Positions 1 through 7,503 are shown, counted from the stretch's first letter. The stretch: 16,974 nt of DNA from Mariprofundaceae bacterium (GCA_027075825.1 JALSZZ010000072.1:1-16974), one strand, 5' to 3'. Notes: generated from the sequence alone by a model not told the origin. A program made the numbers and translations.

Positions 1-501
1 AAGGCCTGAAACAGATCGCCGCCCTCTACCGGATCGAAGCCGAGATCAAAGGCCAGCCCACCAATCTGCGCCTTGCGGCCCGCATTGAATGCACCAAGCC
101 AAAGCTGGATGCCTTTGAAAAATGGCTTACCTTCAGCCGTGCTCAGGTCTCCGCCAAATCCCCGACCGGACAAGCCTTAAAATACATTGCCAAATACTGG
201 GCTGGCCTGAACCTGTTCCTAACCGACGGCCGTATCGAGATCGACAACAATCCGGTCGAGCGAACCATTCGCCCCATAGCCCTCAACCGCAAAAATGCCC
301 TGTTCGCAGGCCACGAGGCCGGTGCTCAAAACTGGGCCATGCTCGCCTCTCTGATCGAAACTTGCAAATTGAACGCCGTAGAACCGCACGCCTACATCTC
401 AGGCATCCTCACCGCTATCATCAACGGTCACAAACAAAGTGATATTGAATACCTGCTACCGTGGAATTTTAAGGCCTAGGTGCCAGCGGGACACCGCTTA
501 C
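1..501 (+). mobile_element. Right end of an IS66-family insertion sequence (cut by window start)
   Basis: This is the terminal part of an IS66-family element. It carries the end of tnpC and, after its stop codon, a terminal inverted repeat at about 481-501 which read outward-in begins GTAAGCGGTGTCCCG; GTAAGCG is the usual IS66-family tip. The tip lies at 501, so the 8 bases 502-509 (tcaggtcc) would be one copy of the expected 8-bp target duplication; the other copy is outside the window. The element interrupts an OmpA-like gene on the opposite strand. The family is well supported; the exact end is inferred from the IS66 tip consensus. Confidence 0.85.
3..479 (+). CDS. tnpC: IS66 family transposase TnpC, C-terminal part
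   Basis: An open frame enters from the window start and ends in TAG at 477-479, giving about 158 residues. This is the C-terminal part of the DDE transposase of IS66 elements. Visible family hallmarks are TDGRIEIDNNPVERTIRP (catalytic-region glutamate context), the following RKNALFAGHEAGAQNWA, and the C-terminal signature HAYISGIL ending in YLLPWNF. The N-terminal two-thirds (leucine-rich region, zinc-binding and first catalytic aspartates) lie outside the window, so intactness cannot be judged. The overlapping 106-residue frame starting at 122 is a shadow. Confidence 0.93.
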   Translation, partial: GLKQIAALYRIEAEIKGQPTNLRLAARIECTKPKLDAFEKWLTFSRAQVSAKSPTGQALKYIAKYWAGLNLFLTDGRIEIDNNPVERTIRPIALNRKNALFAGHEAGAQNWAMLASLIETCKLNAVEPHAYISGILTAIINGHKQSDIEYLLPWNFKA

Positions 502-850
502 TCAGGTCCGCAGAATCGTAGGCGAAAAGAATATTGCGAAAACGCACCGTCTGGCCAGCCTCGAGCACCCGGGCCAGTGTCGGTTGCGGCACGGGCTGCA
601 CAGGTGGTTGCACGGGGGCAGGGTCGGGAGGCTGGGGCAGCGGGATTGGCTCTTCGTCAATGGCGATGAGGACAACCTCTTCGTCCAAGGGGGCAAGGAT
701 CGGCTCGGCAGCGATCTCAACCGGCGCAATTTCTCCAGATTCCCACGCGTTGTCGGCCAGCGGTTCGGCAATGGTTGTCCGGGTGGTGACCGCAAGCTGA
801 TCGGTTTCAGAGAACGGTATCCACTTAAGAAACCAGCGGATACTGTTCAA
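502..850 (-). pseudogene. OmpA-like protein stump, truncated by IS66 insertion
   Basis: The minus-strand reading has an acidic, proline-rich stretch (repeated PQPP, PAPVQPP, PVPQP) followed by QTVRFRNILFAYDSADLS. That resembles the beginning of an OmpA-like peptidoglycan-binding domain (pattern F..ilFdfDSa.l). Exactly at the IS66 tip the frame passes into IS sequence (KRCPAGT, stop within the IS at 476-478), so the rest of the domain is lost. The only start is a TTG at 850 without a Shine-Dalgarno, there is no signal peptide, and the frame is continuous with the sulfotransferase frame apart from that gene's TGA at 866-868. The 5' end may therefore be missing too. The OmpA assignment rests on about 18 residues and is moderate; the truncation is clear. 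Confidence 0.55.
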
Positions 851-865
851 ACAAACCGAACCACT

Positions 866-1837
866 TCACTTTGGGCAATTGCTGCAGTTTCCCGGACAGA
901 GGGCAAAATCGCCCGAATAGTTGATCCCAGTGTTTTGAGCGAGGGCGCGATTGTAAGGTTCATAGTACTCCTTGAGCAGCTCAATTGCGCGTTCAGAATA
1001 TGATACAGGGCGGTGTTGAAGATAAGTATAGGCGTGTTCCAGCACGTTCCTCAGAATTCCTTTTGGCAGAGGATGAAAGTGCGAATGCTCGTTTGTGAAA
1101 TTGCCGTATTCCATTGGGTCAAACTTGAATATTCGCCGTAAAGCGCGATGCACTGCGTCGCTACGCACCACATATCCCTTCTGAAATCTCTCAAACTGAT
1201 AGCTGCCGTAGATGTCCTCAATCTCAAGGAAACTGCATAACCGCCCCAAGGTTGCAGACGGATTGGTTTGCAGCTCTTCGGCAGAGATGACGATTACGTC
1301 GTTGCCAAACGCGGCCTTCCAGTCCTTGATGTGGTCCCAATAATGGCCATTTGCCAAATCCTGTTTCAGGATCTCGGAATGAAACGAGCTGGACATCCTG
1401 GCAAGATACCCGTCCAGATCACTCGATAAGTGTTGTTTTGTGTAATTCAAAAGCGTAGTTCGGGGATATTCTTGGTAGACATGCGAGAAGAATTCGAAAC
1501 TTGAACAAAATCGAAGGCTTGGATCGCGAACGATGAAGATGGTTTTGCCACCGTAATTTTGGATGTGATCGAAAGCTGCTTTCTGAGAATAATAGCATGG
1601 CGTTGCATCCAAAAAATACTTGGCCGAGCCGCCAGTCCCAAAGAGTTCTTCGTGGGTCGTATCTAAGAGACGCGAAGCAGAACCCCATTCCTGTTCAAGT
1701 GGGCTATCTTTATCCAAGAAGAAATAAGTCTCCTTGTATCTCGTGGTGTCCACATCTGGATGGTCGGAAAGGTATTTTGCAAGGGACGTGGTGGCACATT
1801 TCCAAAATCCCGCTATAAACAGATTGGGTAGACGCAT
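866..1837 (-). CDS. Sulfotransferase family protein (PAPS-dependent)
   Basis: 323 residues from the ATG at 1837, preceded by AGAGAG about 7 bases upstream. The frame could extend to 1906, but those residues do not look conserved. The N-terminus has the 5'-phosphosulfate-binding loop FIAGFWKCATTSLAKYL (Lys13), and FIVRDPSLRFCSSFEFF (Arg104, Ser112) is the 3'-phosphate-binding motif. Together they identify a cytosolic-type sulfotransferase that moves sulfate from PAPS to a hydroxyl or amine. The C-terminus is odd: it ends CPGNCSNCPK, three cysteines in ten residues. It is the last intact gene of the minus-strand block and starts 79 bases after the preceding HDO gene, which suggests late tailoring of the pathway product. 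The substrate is unknown. Confidence 0.88.
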   Translation of the reverse strand: MRLPNLFIAGFWKCATTSLAKYLSDHPDVDTTRYKETYFFLDKDSPLEQEWGSASRLLDTTHEELFGTGGSAKYFLDATPCYYSQKAAFDHIQNYGGKTIFIVRDPSLRFCSSFEFFSHVYQEYPRTTLLNYTKQHLSSDLDGYLARMSSSFHSEILKQDLANGHYWDHIKDWKAAFGNDVIVISAEELQTNPSATLGRLCSFLEIEDIYGSYQFERFQKGYVVRSDAVHRALRRIFKFDPMEYGNFTNEHSHFHPLPKGILRNVLEHAYTYLQHRPVSYSERAIELLKEYYEPYNRALAQNTGINYSGDFALCPGNCSNCPK

Positions 1838-1915
1838 ATCAGTCTCTCTAATTTGCACGACTTGGTGGGAAAGTTGGTCCATGATCGGACACGAAACATG
1901 AACCAACCCTGTTTA

Positions 1916-2626
1916 CTACGCCGCAAACAGGCGCTTCTCTTCGACGATGGTGCTTTGGTATAGTTCTTGAAAATAGTCGCGAAACATCGAAGAGATGCTT
2001 TTGCAAACTTCCAGAAGTTCTTCAAAATGCTGTTCCGATGTCAGCAGGTCGTGTGCGACGCCAAACATGATTTCCAAGTGATCTTCGTGTATGTCAAAGT
2101 TAACATGCGCACGCGATCCCTTAACGTGGCTTACGGTATATTTTTCTTCCGCTCGTTCAACGGTCTTTTCAGAGTATTGGTCCGAGTTCCATTCAACAAA
2201 AAGCGAATAGGCCACGGCAGCCAGTGGACTCCAGTTCAGGATCTTGTCTTCCAGAAACTTTCCCTTCTGAGCGGTCGCCAACATGGGCTGCACGCCGTCT
2301 ACCTGTTCTTCGTTCAGGCCGTGACGTTTTAAGTCGCCCATGAACATCTTGTCATGGTTCATCTCTTGTAGGGTATATTTTGCCCACTTCCGCGCAGCTT
2401 CGTAGTTGGTTGACAGCATTTTAGACAGGGCAAGGGCATCTAGCGCTGCAGTCATCCGGATGCGCTTAATGGTTTCTATCCGATGACGAAGATAATATAG
2501 TTCATTCAATTCCTCTGAATTTTCAGTCAGATGTTTTGCATAATCGACCGTATCGAAGTAGATTGCTAGTTCATCCTGAAACAAGTCTACGATCTTGAAT
2601 TTGAATGTTTCGTAATTGGGTTTCAT
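1916..2626 (-). CDS. Haem-oxygenase-like diiron oxidase/oxygenase (HDO), small form
   Basis: 236 residues. The ATG at 2626 is chosen over the longer frame to 2710 because GAGAGGAA lies 6-7 bases upstream and the extension runs through a hairpin. The protein is all-helical in character and has the ligand pattern of the HDO superfamily (UndA, SznF, BesC, RohS type): Glu88-x2-His91 in LQEMNHDKMF, Glu145 in LFVEWNSDQ, then His174-x3-Asp178 with His183 in HVNFDIHEDHLEIM. Members bind two irons and O2 and catalyse N-oxygenation, decarboxylation or C-C cleavage of amino-acid-like substrates. The pattern could also fit a non-catalytic TenA/PqqC-like protein, but the full set of six candidate ligands favours an oxygenase. 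Gene order links it to the EamA transporter and sulfotransferase. Confidence 0.72.
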   Translation of the reverse strand: MKPNYETFKFKIVDLFQDELAIYFDTVDYAKHLTENSEELNELYYLRHRIETIKRIRMTAALDALALSKMLSTNYEAARKWAKYTLQEMNHDKMFMGDLKRHGLNEEQVDGVQPMLATAQKGKFLEDKILNWSPLAAVAYSLFVEWNSDQYSEKTVERAEEKYTVSHVKGSRAHVNFDIHEDHLEIMFGVAHDLLTSEQHFEELLEVCKSISSMFRDYFQELYQSTIVEEKRLFAA

Positions 2627-2671
2627 GGGCCGTTCCTCTCTATAAGCCAAAATTGCCATGTAATGTAGTGT

Positions 2672-2703
2672 GCAGCCAATGCGTGTTCGGTTGCATTGGC
2701 TGC
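2672..2703. other. Perfect 11-bp inverted repeat (intra-operon RNA hairpin)
   Basis: GCAGCCAATGC at 2672-2682 and its exact complement GCATTGGCTGC at 2693-2703 are separated by a 10-base loop. In the minus-strand transcript the hairpin begins 8 bases after the EamA stop codon and ends about 45 bases before the small HDO start. There is no U-tract after it on either strand, so it is not a standard intrinsic terminator. mRNA stabilisation, processing, or partial attenuation between the two genes is more likely (inference). Confidence 0.7.
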
Positions 2704-2711
2704 GGGTCAAT

Positions 2712-3668
2712 TTACTTGATGATATCCATGGCTCCCTCCTTTCGTTTTGTGGGTTTGGGTAGAAAACCGCCTTTCGGCCGTACGCAGAAAGCGAGACCCA
2801 AAAGAACGGCCAACGATCCGGCGATCTCCAAAACAGAGAGAGTTTCGCCTAGCAAAGTCACACCTAAAAACAGCGCAATGATTGGGATCAGGAAATTGTT
2901 GAGGGAAAAGAACGACGCACCCTGTTCTGCAATAAGCTTGTACATCAAAACAAACGGGATTGCAGTTGCCAATATCGCGAGCCCCATCACGGTTCCAACA
3001 GTCAGCAGAGAAATGTCCAATGGGTTTACCGATATATCCGCGACAAAGAACGGAAGCATGACCAAGGTGGCGATCATCAAAACAAAAGCTGATGTAACCT
3101 CGGGTTTGGTGTCGCTTATACGTTTAGCAACCAGTGCAGACATTGCGTAAAAAACGGCAGACAGTAGTGCAGCTAAAACGTAAATCGCACTGCCACCTTC
3201 AAAGGAAATCTTTTGAAGGAAAATAATCAAAATTCCGCAGAAGCTAATCAAAACGCCAATCACTTTCATCACCGTGATGCGCTCATCATCGGTAAAAAAA
3301 TGAGCCAGAATCAGCACAAATACCGGAACCAATGTGACCACGACTGAAGTTATGCCGCTGTCGAGTTTCTGCTCGGCGAAGCCAATTAAATAGAAAGGAA
3401 TAACGTTGCCCAAAACAGCAATCAGGACAAGGAAAACCATGTCTCGCCGACCGACCCTGGTCGACCGCCCACTTAGTTTCAAAACGGTAAAGAGAAAAGC
3501 GGATGCCATTGCGACACGTAGGAAGACTAGCGCGGTTACAGACATCTGTTCGATGCCCAGTTTTATGAAAATAAAAGACGATCCACGCGTCGCGCCGATC
3601 AATATCAAAATCAGTATCGCCAGTTTTAAGGAGGACCCCGAACGCGATTGGGAAAAGCCTGTTGTCAT
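2712..3668 (-). CDS. EamA/DMT superfamily transporter
   Basis: 318 residues with about ten hydrophobic membrane segments in two halves, the arrangement of two EamA domains (drug/metabolite transporter superfamily, RhaT/YdcZ-like). The first half opens with AILILILIGATRGSSFIFIKLGI, matching the usual beginning of this family (in most members W.s.f...k). It probably exports an amino-acid-like or peptide metabolite across the inner membrane. The ATG at 3668 overlaps the end of the upstream small frame (ATGA), and only a weak GATAGG precedes it, so translation may depend on coupling. Within a biosynthetic block it would serve export or self-protection; LysE-type export is encoded separately, so two efflux routes are present. 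Confidence 0.88.
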   Translation of the reverse strand: MTTGFSQSRSGSSLKLAILILILIGATRGSSFIFIKLGIEQMSVTALVFLRVAMASAFLFTVLKLSGRSTRVGRRDMVFLVLIAVLGNVIPFYLIGFAEQKLDSGITSVVVTLVPVFVLILAHFFTDDERITVMKVIGVLISFCGILIIFLQKISFEGGSAIYVLAALLSAVFYAMSALVAKRISDTKPEVTSAFVLMIATLVMLPFFVADISVNPLDISLLTVGTVMGLAILATAIPFVLMYKLIAEQGASFFSLNNFLIPIIALFLGVTLLGETLSVLEIAGSLAVLLGLAFCVRPKGGFLPKPTKRKEGAMDIIK

Positions 3669-3874
3669 CCTATCACGCCCAACACTGATGGGGGGGCCGG
3701 CCGAAACAGTGTTGAGAAGCCAGAACGCTTCATCAAGAATTGCTCATTGAGGGAAATTTTATAGCCTGCTTCAACGGGAAGAGATCCGTTCATTGCGCTT
3801 TGAACAACGCAACGCGACTTTGGATGGTTTATCCCTCTTGTTAGAAAAAGAGTAAGCTTGGCTGACAACCGCAT
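3665..3874 (-). CDS. Possible small coupled ORF, function unknown
   Basis: 69 residues, no recognised family. In favour: the ATG at 3874 overlaps the ATP-grasp stop as TGATG, a strong GGGGAGGG sits 6 bases upstream, and its stop overlaps the EamA start as ATGA. Against: the protein has no obvious domain, and its 3' end coincides with an inverted repeat, as expected of a non-coding leader. The strong Shine-Dalgarno may exist mainly to carry ribosomes across to the EamA start. If it is real, it is a basic peptide with two cysteine-free ends, one central Cys, and RPAPPSVLGVIG at the C-terminus. Confidence 0.35.
   Translation of the reverse strand: MRLSAKLTLFLTRGINHPKSRCVVQSAMNGSLPVEAGYKISLNEQFLMKRSGFSTLFRPAPPSVLGVIG
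3680..3714. other. 8-bp inverted repeat just upstream of the EamA start
   Basis: CAACACTG at 3680-3687 is complemented by CAGTGTTG at 3707-3714, with a 19-base G/C-rich loop containing GGCCGGCC. In the minus-strand mRNA this hairpin ends 11 bases before the EamA ATG, so it could occlude or set the pace of EamA translation. It overlaps the end of the possible 69-residue ORF. The structure is seen directly; the role is inferred. Confidence 0.5.
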
Positions 3875-5151
3875 CAGTAACCCTCCCCTAGAAAATTTTC
3901 GCTTTTAGTCGTTTTCTGCGCATTAACACCGCTATAGTGACGGCTTTTTTTGGTAGTCGCTTCCGGGTCGGACAGATGTTTCACACAATGGCGTGCATCC
4001 CTGAGAAGGGCGGCAGGATCACCATTTTGCAATCGAAGGCGCGTGGCGGCGCCCTCATACACGCCGCTGGCGGCGACGCCATTGGCTTCACTTTCCGAAG
4101 ACCAATACACGGAAGGAAACTCTGATATTCCTTCGATCGATTTACGAGCAATTACCCAACCGCCCCGAGCCGAACGCAACAGCTTTTGGTTCTGGCTGAC
4201 TGCGCGGGCTTTGTTGCGAATAGACTGCGACGCACCAGTTTGAATTTCCCACGCAATGCCTGTTAGATCAATCCCGTGTATATCTCGCCAGATAAAGGGA
4301 ATCTCTGCGCCGCCAACCCGCGCCCCGATCTCAAGAAACGTATAACTTTGTTCGGCTTCAAAAAGCTCCAAATGGAAGACAAGCTCTCTGTATGGCGAGA
4401 ACACCTTTAAAAGCGCTGTAGTTGCGTCAACAACCCTGCTTTCCTCTTCCCCCGGCGGCAATTCTACACTACCCAAGGGAGATCTCTCTCCAAAATTTCC
4501 ACAATCGTTGAGATAACGCGACGCCCTGCCCACAACCAGATCTTTGCCATCCCACCATCCATCGACATGAAGGATCGGCGCATCCAAAAATGTTTGCACC
4601 ATCATAGGTTCACTTTGAAGATGCTCTGTTGAATCGGGATATCCTGACGGACCGTAAACAATTTCCACACGCCGACTTGCCGTTCCCCTTCTGGGCTTAA
4701 CCACAACTGGATATCCATGGATTTCTGCAAAGGAAAATACCTGTTCCTCAGACTCCGCGATTTGCGCAGTTAAGACATTGACAGTGCGTTGCTCTGCCGC
4801 GATCTGATTCATAATTAACTTGTCGCGAAATCGCTGTGTCCTTGCTATATCATCACCTGCAAGTGCGAAATGCTCACGAAGCTCGGCTGCATTCAACAAG
4901 TCCCCCTCGTTCAACGCAACAACCAGCGAAGGCGAGCCGAACTTCTGTGCAAATTCTTTTGCCGCCTTTTGAACCGCCTTGGAGTCGTCCATTGTTTCAA
5001 CCACGGAAAAGGTATCCTTGGCAGTATTCGGCAGCGAGGACACGGCTTCTTGTGAACAAATCGCTTTCACATGAAGCCCGTCAGGGACGGCATAGTCATC
5101 ATATAGGGCCTGTTTGCCCACCCATCTATGAAGGCAAAGCAGATAACTCAT
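3874..5151 (-). CDS. ATP-grasp ligase (amino acid/peptide ligase type), first of tandem pair in window order
   Basis: 425 residues. ATP-grasp fold: YPVVVKPRRGTASRRVEIV (Lys152, nucleotide-binding strand and glycine-rich loop), HLELFE (about 260-265) and FLEIGARVGGAEIP (Glu274, Arg278, Mg2+ and phosphate contacts). The closest recognisable type is the carnosine-synthase/BacD-like L-amino-acid ligase group, which activates a carboxylate as acyl phosphate and joins it to an amine. The ATG at 5151 overlaps the upstream ligase stop (ATGA), so the two ligases are translationally coupled and probably act in consecutive steps. About 65 C-terminal residues after the grasp core are charged and not conserved in appearance. 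The substrate cannot be read from sequence. Confidence 0.85.
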   Translation of the reverse strand: MSYLLCLHRWVGKQALYDDYAVPDGLHVKAICSQEAVSSLPNTAKDTFSVVETMDDSKAVQKAAKEFAQKFGSPSLVVALNEGDLLNAAELREHFALAGDDIARTQRFRDKLIMNQIAAEQRTVNVLTAQIAESEEQVFSFAEIHGYPVVVKPRRGTASRRVEIVYGPSGYPDSTEHLQSEPMMVQTFLDAPILHVDGWWDGKDLVVGRASRYLNDCGNFGERSPLGSVELPPGEEESRVVDATTALLKVFSPYRELVFHLELFEAEQSYTFLEIGARVGGAEIPFIWRDIHGIDLTGIAWEIQTGASQSIRNKARAVSQNQKLLRSARGGWVIARKSIEGISEFPSVYWSSESEANGVAASGVYEGAATRLRLQNGDPAALLRDARHCVKHLSDPEATTKKSRHYSGVNAQKTTKSENFLGEGY

Positions 5152-6404
5152 GGATCCACGGCCATGTCGAACCGAACGCCATCAACCAACTGGTCGGCGA
5201 TCTCCACCGCATTTGTCCGCGACGACCCCGTAGCCAGCACGTACCCCGACACACAATCGGCCACGGTATTCAAAGGGGGGACGTTATCGCCTTCGTGTTT
5301 CTGAACCACAACCGCGCGCTCCGCCGTTCCGAGATCAAAAAGGAAAGGCAAAAAAACCGGGAGCGTTTCCCCTTTTGGAGTTCGCTTAACGACAACTTCG
5401 GGCGGGAGTTCGAAGTCAACGTTGAGAACCCGACCTGCGTCTGGCCGGAAAAACTGGATCGCCGCGCCAGCGCTTGGAAGCGGAGATTTTTCTGGCAACA
5501 CATCTACGCCAAGAGGCACAGACAGGAACATTCTGTTCAGGTCCAACCCGAAGGCCCGCTTGACCAATTCCGGCGCACCAGATCCGGCCAGCCGGGCATG
5601 AGACTCTAGGACACGCGGTCCATTTTCCGTCAGAATGAACTCACTATGAGCCGGCCCCTCTTGTAGCTCGATTGCGTCCAGCAGATCCGTGGCCAGTTTG
5701 AACAACTCGGGCAGCCACGGTTCGGCGACAGAACTCGGGGTGCTGACCTCCCATTCGACAAATTTGTCATTCATTCGATATTCAGAATAACCGATAGGTA
5801 AGTGGCGACCCTCGAAAGAGAATGAGTCAACGCTGACAACCGGACCGTCAAGGTATTCTTCGACAATTACATTTTCAACATCGGCCTCATTTATCTTTTC
5901 AAAAGCCGCATGTGCAGAGGCTTCATCATGGCACGGCAATATATGCAGGCTGGCGACCCCATCAGCCGGCTTGAGCACTGATTTTCCGTGGGCTTTGGCG
6001 AAGTCTGCAACGTCCTGCGGGGTATTGACCTCGGCATAGGCAACAGGGCTGAGATTATGCGTCGCCAGAAGTTCGCGCATCGCAACCTTGTCTTTCAATA
6101 GCGTCGCAGTGCGTTCAGTCAGGCCGGGAAGACCAAAGTGATCCACAGCCTGACCAGTGGAAACCCCGGCAAATTCGGTGGTGGTCATAATCCGATCGAA
6201 GGGGCGCTGGTCATGCAGGGGTTGCAGCGCCTTGATGATCGCAGTGCCGTCTGTGATGTCAGCGTGAACTATCAGTTCGCACTGTGCAGCAATGTCCGCC
6301 TCGTATCCACCTTCTTCGTGCACCAACACGACATCTATGCCCATCTCTTTGGCGCCGTGGATTGGTGCTGGGCGACCTCCAATAACCGCAACTCTCTTGT
6401 TCAT
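5148..6404 (-). CDS. ATP-grasp ligase (amino acid/peptide ligase type), second of tandem pair in window order
   Basis: 418 residues. It starts with a Rossmann-like segment MNKRVAVIGGRPAPI, then HGKSVLKPADGVASLHI (Lys145), VEEYLDGPVVSVDSF (Glu182/183), and the metal site GPAHSEFILTENGPRVLE with SHARLAGSGAPEL (Glu255, Glu267). This matches the dipeptide-ligase/carbamoyl-phosphate-synthase-like ATP-grasp group (BacD and BL00235 type). The ATG at 6404 has GGAGGAAA 5-6 bases upstream, one of the best ribosome sites of the block. Its stop overlaps the start of the next ligase. Two different ligases imply either two peptide bonds or one peptide bond plus one amide to another acid (inference). Confidence 0.88.
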   Translation of the reverse strand: MNKRVAVIGGRPAPIHGAKEMGIDVVLVHEEGGYEADIAAQCELIVHADITDGTAIIKALQPLHDQRPFDRIMTTTEFAGVSTGQAVDHFGLPGLTERTATLLKDKVAMRELLATHNLSPVAYAEVNTPQDVADFAKAHGKSVLKPADGVASLHILPCHDEASAHAAFEKINEADVENVIVEEYLDGPVVSVDSFSFEGRHLPIGYSEYRMNDKFVEWEVSTPSSVAEPWLPELFKLATDLLDAIELQEGPAHSEFILTENGPRVLESHARLAGSGAPELVKRAFGLDLNRMFLSVPLGVDVLPEKSPLPSAGAAIQFFRPDAGRVLNVDFELPPEVVVKRTPKGETLPVFLPFLFDLGTAERAVVVQKHEGDNVPPLNTVADCVSGYVLATGSSRTNAVEIADQLVDGVRFDMAVDP

Positions 6405-6441
6405 TTTGTTTCCTCCATAAAACGTCTAAAAATTTTGATCT

Positions 6442-7440
6442 TCAGCAGCCGTAAACTCTGCGCAACCAACGGGCTCTACCGGCTGGGGCGGGGCGGAAGG
6501 CCCTTCTCCTGTGAAGAACTCTCTCGTTCTTAAAGATAAAGAAGTCTCCTGCGCCGAGAACCAGTTCCACGCCCTTCGCCTGGCGAAGATGATTGGTCAG
6601 ATATTCTAATGCGGCAGCCGACGCTTTGTCAGTGGCCGTCACAGCGTTTTCATCAAAACGGAGGAGTTGCTCACCATTGTGATCTTCCAGAACCGGCAGG
6701 ATTGTCTTGCTTTCGAGATGGCCCTCATTCGACATCGGCGGGTTGAAGGAAAAGGCTGGTCGTCTGAGTTCATCGAGAATTGATCCATCAAGGTTTGACA
6801 AAAAACCATCCACAGAAACGATATCGGTCGATACCCGTTCGTTATTGCGTACAGCCGCGAAAGAAAGAAAGCGCGGGATACTCTCGGTGACACTTGTTGC
6901 ATTATGTCTGAACGGCCAATTGGGATTGTCAGTGTGCCACGAAAACTCCAGGTCAGATCCCCAAGACGAACAGGTACCGGAAGCTTCCTTGACCGGAAGA
7001 ACATTGCGCACAATTTTCCCGTCATTTTCGTATGGCACCGCAAATGGCTGGATACTCATCAGCCGCAGCATCGCAAACTGAAGCAAATCCAACTCCAAGA
7101 CACATTTGTTTTCCGACAGAAAACCATTTTCCGGTGTGTGAATGTCGGCATTGAAATCCAACCCCTTCAAAAGAAGGCACTCTGCCGGAGATGATTTGAA
7201 TTCACGGATTTCTCTAATGCTTTGCTCGCTCAACGCGGCGCGCAACCAACTTATTCCAATGACCCCTACTTCCTCGGCGCTATGGGGTGAAATATCGCCC
7301 AAAGCGGCGCAAACTTCTTGCATTTGCGCCTTCGCCGACTGAGCAATTTGGATCTCTTTGATTTCCGGGGGCGCATATACTGATGCGGATTTAGCGCGCA
7401 CAGTTTCGTCGAGAGTTTCTAGAGAAAGTGATGGGGGCAT
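6442..7440 (-). CDS. Fe(II)/2-oxoglutarate oxygenase, clavaminate synthase/TauD-like
   Basis: 332 residues. The iron triad is visible: His169 and Asp171 in FSWHTDNP, and His310 in NERVLHRRRAF. The 2-oxoglutarate arginine lies in GRARWLRRVYG (Arg324 or nearby). The C-terminal layout (GAGDFFIFKNERVLH) is typical of the clavaminate synthase-like group that includes VioC and AsnO, which beta-hydroxylate free amino acids; those enzymes mostly use HxE, here it is HxD. Likely role: hydroxylation of an amino acid or dipeptide, making the OH that the carbamoyltransferase or sulfotransferase could then modify. The start ATG has TTAGGACAA upstream; the gene ends 37 bases before the first ligase. Confidence 0.88.
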   Translation of the reverse strand: MPPSLSLETLDETVRAKSASVYAPPEIKEIQIAQSAKAQMQEVCAALGDISPHSAEEVGVIGISWLRAALSEQSIREIREFKSSPAECLLLKGLDFNADIHTPENGFLSENKCVLELDLLQFAMLRLMSIQPFAVPYENDGKIVRNVLPVKEASGTCSSWGSDLEFSWHTDNPNWPFRHNATSVTESIPRFLSFAAVRNNERVSTDIVSVDGFLSNLDGSILDELRRPAFSFNPPMSNEGHLESKTILPVLEDHNGEQLLRFDENAVTATDKASAAALEYLTNHLRQAKGVELVLGAGDFFIFKNERVLHRRRAFRPAPAGRARWLRRVYGC

Positions 7441-7503
7441 TATTTTGTCCTAAGGGTTGGGCAAGCTTATGGAGCGAAGGTTCTGATCTCTTACGTTTCG
7501 AGA

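Noticed and set aside
584..1003. 139-residue plus-strand frame and its neighbours at 439-800
   Set aside because: Antisense or out-of-frame readings of the proline-rich OmpA-like stump and the end of the sulfotransferase; no motif or ribosome site.
1838..1906. N-terminal extension of the sulfotransferase to 1906
   Set aside because: The ATG at 1837 has a good ribosome site and the nucleotide-binding loop follows within a few residues, as usual; the extension has no such support.
2627..2710. N-terminal extension of the small HDO to 2710
   Set aside because: It would translate through the 11-bp hairpin and lacks a ribosome site; the ATG at 2626 has GAGAGGAA.
2605..3150. 181-residue plus-strand frame
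   Set aside because: Lies opposite the EamA transporter, whose membrane pattern and signature are clear; composition is that of an antisense reading of hydrophobic codons.
4836..5609. 257-residue plus-strand open frame across the two ATP-grasp genes
   Set aside because: It is antisense to two clearly recognisable overlapping ATP-grasp genes, has low-complexity basic composition and no ribosome site; a shadow frame.
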